Positions 7,613 to 8,217 of a DNA stretch of 8,217 bases are shown here, in pieces. Numbering within the stretch: the stretch's first letter is position 1; the number at the start of each line of letters is the position of its first letter. Position numbers and translations under genes: made by a program. Under the pieces are notes generated by a model that saw only the letters and a program-made list of their open reading frames with translations, did not search any database and was not told the origin of the DNA. This stretch comes from JAUREX01 sp044356825 (GTDB lineage Bacteria; Pseudomonadota; Alphaproteobacteria; Rhodobacterales; Rhodobacteraceae): assembly GCA_044356825.1 (NCBI GenBank), contig JBIKVM010000133.1:1-8217 (forward strand), read 5' to 3'.

Positions 7613-7948
7613 ATGCTGATCTACAAGGTCCTGCGCGAGGATGAATGGCAGGCCCTCTGCACGGCCGGCGAGACGGTGGGCGCGCCCGTCGATCTCGCGG
7701 ACGGCTACATCCATTTCTCGACGGCGGCACAGCTTCGCGGCACGCTCGCGCGCCATTTCGCGGCCGAGGGCGCGCTCTGGCTCCTCGTCCTCGAGGCTGA
7801 CGCCCTCGGGCCCGCGCTCGTGTGGGAACCGGCGCGGGGGGGCGATCTGTTCCCCCATCTCTACGCCCCCCTGCGGCGGGTCGATGTGCGCGCGGTGCAT
7901 CCGCTGCCGCGCGGCCCCGCGGGCCACATCCTGCCCGAGGGGCTCTGA
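7613..7948 (+). CDS. DUF952 domain protein
   Basis: A 111-residue single-domain protein of unknown biochemical role. The family pattern is clear: MLIYKVLREDEWQAL at the start, DLADGYIHFSTAAQLRGTL (27-45), LLVLEADAL (57-65), and LVWEPARGGDLFPHLYAPL (69-87), the conserved WE-x-x-RGG-x-x-FPHLY block. DUF952 proteins have been linked structurally to ADP-ribosyltransferase-like folds, but no activity is established. The first in-frame ATG is at 7613, after a weak GGATGGG (7598-7604); there is no in-frame ATG upstream before dnaB. pyrD begins 6 bases after its stop, so the pair is probably one transcript. I recall this DUF952-pyrD order from other Rhodobacteraceae. Confidence 0.9.
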   Translation: MLIYKVLREDEWQALCTAGETVGAPVDLADGYIHFSTAAQLRGTLARHFAAEGALWLLVLEADALGPALVWEPARGGDLFPHLYAPLRRVDVRAVHPLPRGPAGHILPEGL

Positions 7949-7954
7949 GCTGCC

Positions 7955-8217
7955 ATGTTCGAGCGTCTGGCCCTCGCCGCGCTCCACCGGCTGGATCCCG
8001 AGCGCGCGCATGATCTCGCCCTGCGCGCGCTGCGCTCGGGGCTCTATCCGCTGCCCGGGGTGGCGACCGGGGCGGGGCTCGCGCAGACGCTCGCGGGGCT
8101 TGCGCTCGCCAACCCCGTGGGCCTCGCGGCGGGGTTCGACAAGAACGCGGTCGCGCTGCCCGCGCTCATGCGCGCGGGCTTCGGCTTTCTCGAGGTCGGC
8201 GCCGCCACCCCTCTCCC
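7955..8217 (+). CDS. pyrD: Dihydroorotate dehydrogenase (quinone), class 2, N-terminal part
   Basis: Oxidises dihydroorotate to orotate in pyrimidine synthesis and passes electrons through FMN to membrane quinone. Only the first 87 complete codons are present; the right edge cuts the gene. The N-terminal helices (MFERLALAALHRLDPERAHDLALRAL) are the membrane-associating extension that marks class 2 enzymes. They are followed by LANPVGLAAGFDKNA (51-65), the start of the FMN-binding barrel, and GFGFLEVGAATPLP (75-88). The usual family form of the last motif is EVGTVTP; here it is EVGAATP. A GAGGGG 12 bases before the ATG, inside the DUF952 gene, is the only ribosome-site candidate and is far away, so translational coupling to DUF952 is likely. 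Confidence 0.95.
   Translation, partial: MFERLALAALHRLDPERAHDLALRALRSGLYPLPGVATGAGLAQTLAGLALANPVGLAAGFDKNAVALPALMRAGFGFLEVGAATPL

Noticed and set aside
5976..7730. 584-codon open frame on the minus strand
   Set aside because: Antisense to dnaB, which is certain; composition and lack of motifs indicate a shadow frame.

Overview
The window is very GC-rich (about 70% or more by eye), with G/C at nearly all third codon positions. It reads as a chromosomal segment of an alphaproteobacterium, most likely Rhodobacteraceae. The basis is the DnaB type, with two insertions I associate with alphaproteobacteria, the small DUF4169 and ribbon-helix-helix genes, and a short element after dnaB that I recall as common in that family. 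I see no insertion sequence, phage gene, CRISPR array, tRNA or rRNA, and no gene-free stretch longer than 300 bases.

Layout. At the left edge the N-terminus of a minus-strand gene (possibly a TylF-like O-methyltransferase) diverges from everything else. After a 143-base divergent region comes a tight plus-strand run: fumC (class II fumarase), a DUF4169 gene, a ribbon-helix-helix gene, an Lhr-type DEAH-box helicase of the ligase-associated DNA-damage-response class, a YgjP/SprT-like zinc metallopeptidase, and a GntR-family regulator with an FCD-type C-terminal domain. The junctions from DUF4169 through the metallopeptidase are 4-base ATGA overlaps, so the genes are probably co-transcribed and translationally coupled. 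A 171-base gap with two DnaA-box-like sites and a good sigma70-type promoter then leads to dnaB (replicative helicase). After dnaB come a short palindromic element, a DUF952 gene and the start of pyrD (class 2 dihydroorotate dehydrogenase), which runs off the right edge.

How the genes may work together. Most products are housekeeping: TCA cycle, replication, pyrimidine synthesis. The least ordinary part is the middle. A repair-type helicase lacks its usual partners (ligase, exonuclease, PdeM phosphoesterase) within this window and overlaps by 4 bases a metallopeptidase related to the SprT/Spartan superfamily, all downstream of a fumarase. A helicase-protease pair acting on DNA-protein crosslinks is a testable idea, not something the sequence proves. 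I found no clearly new system.
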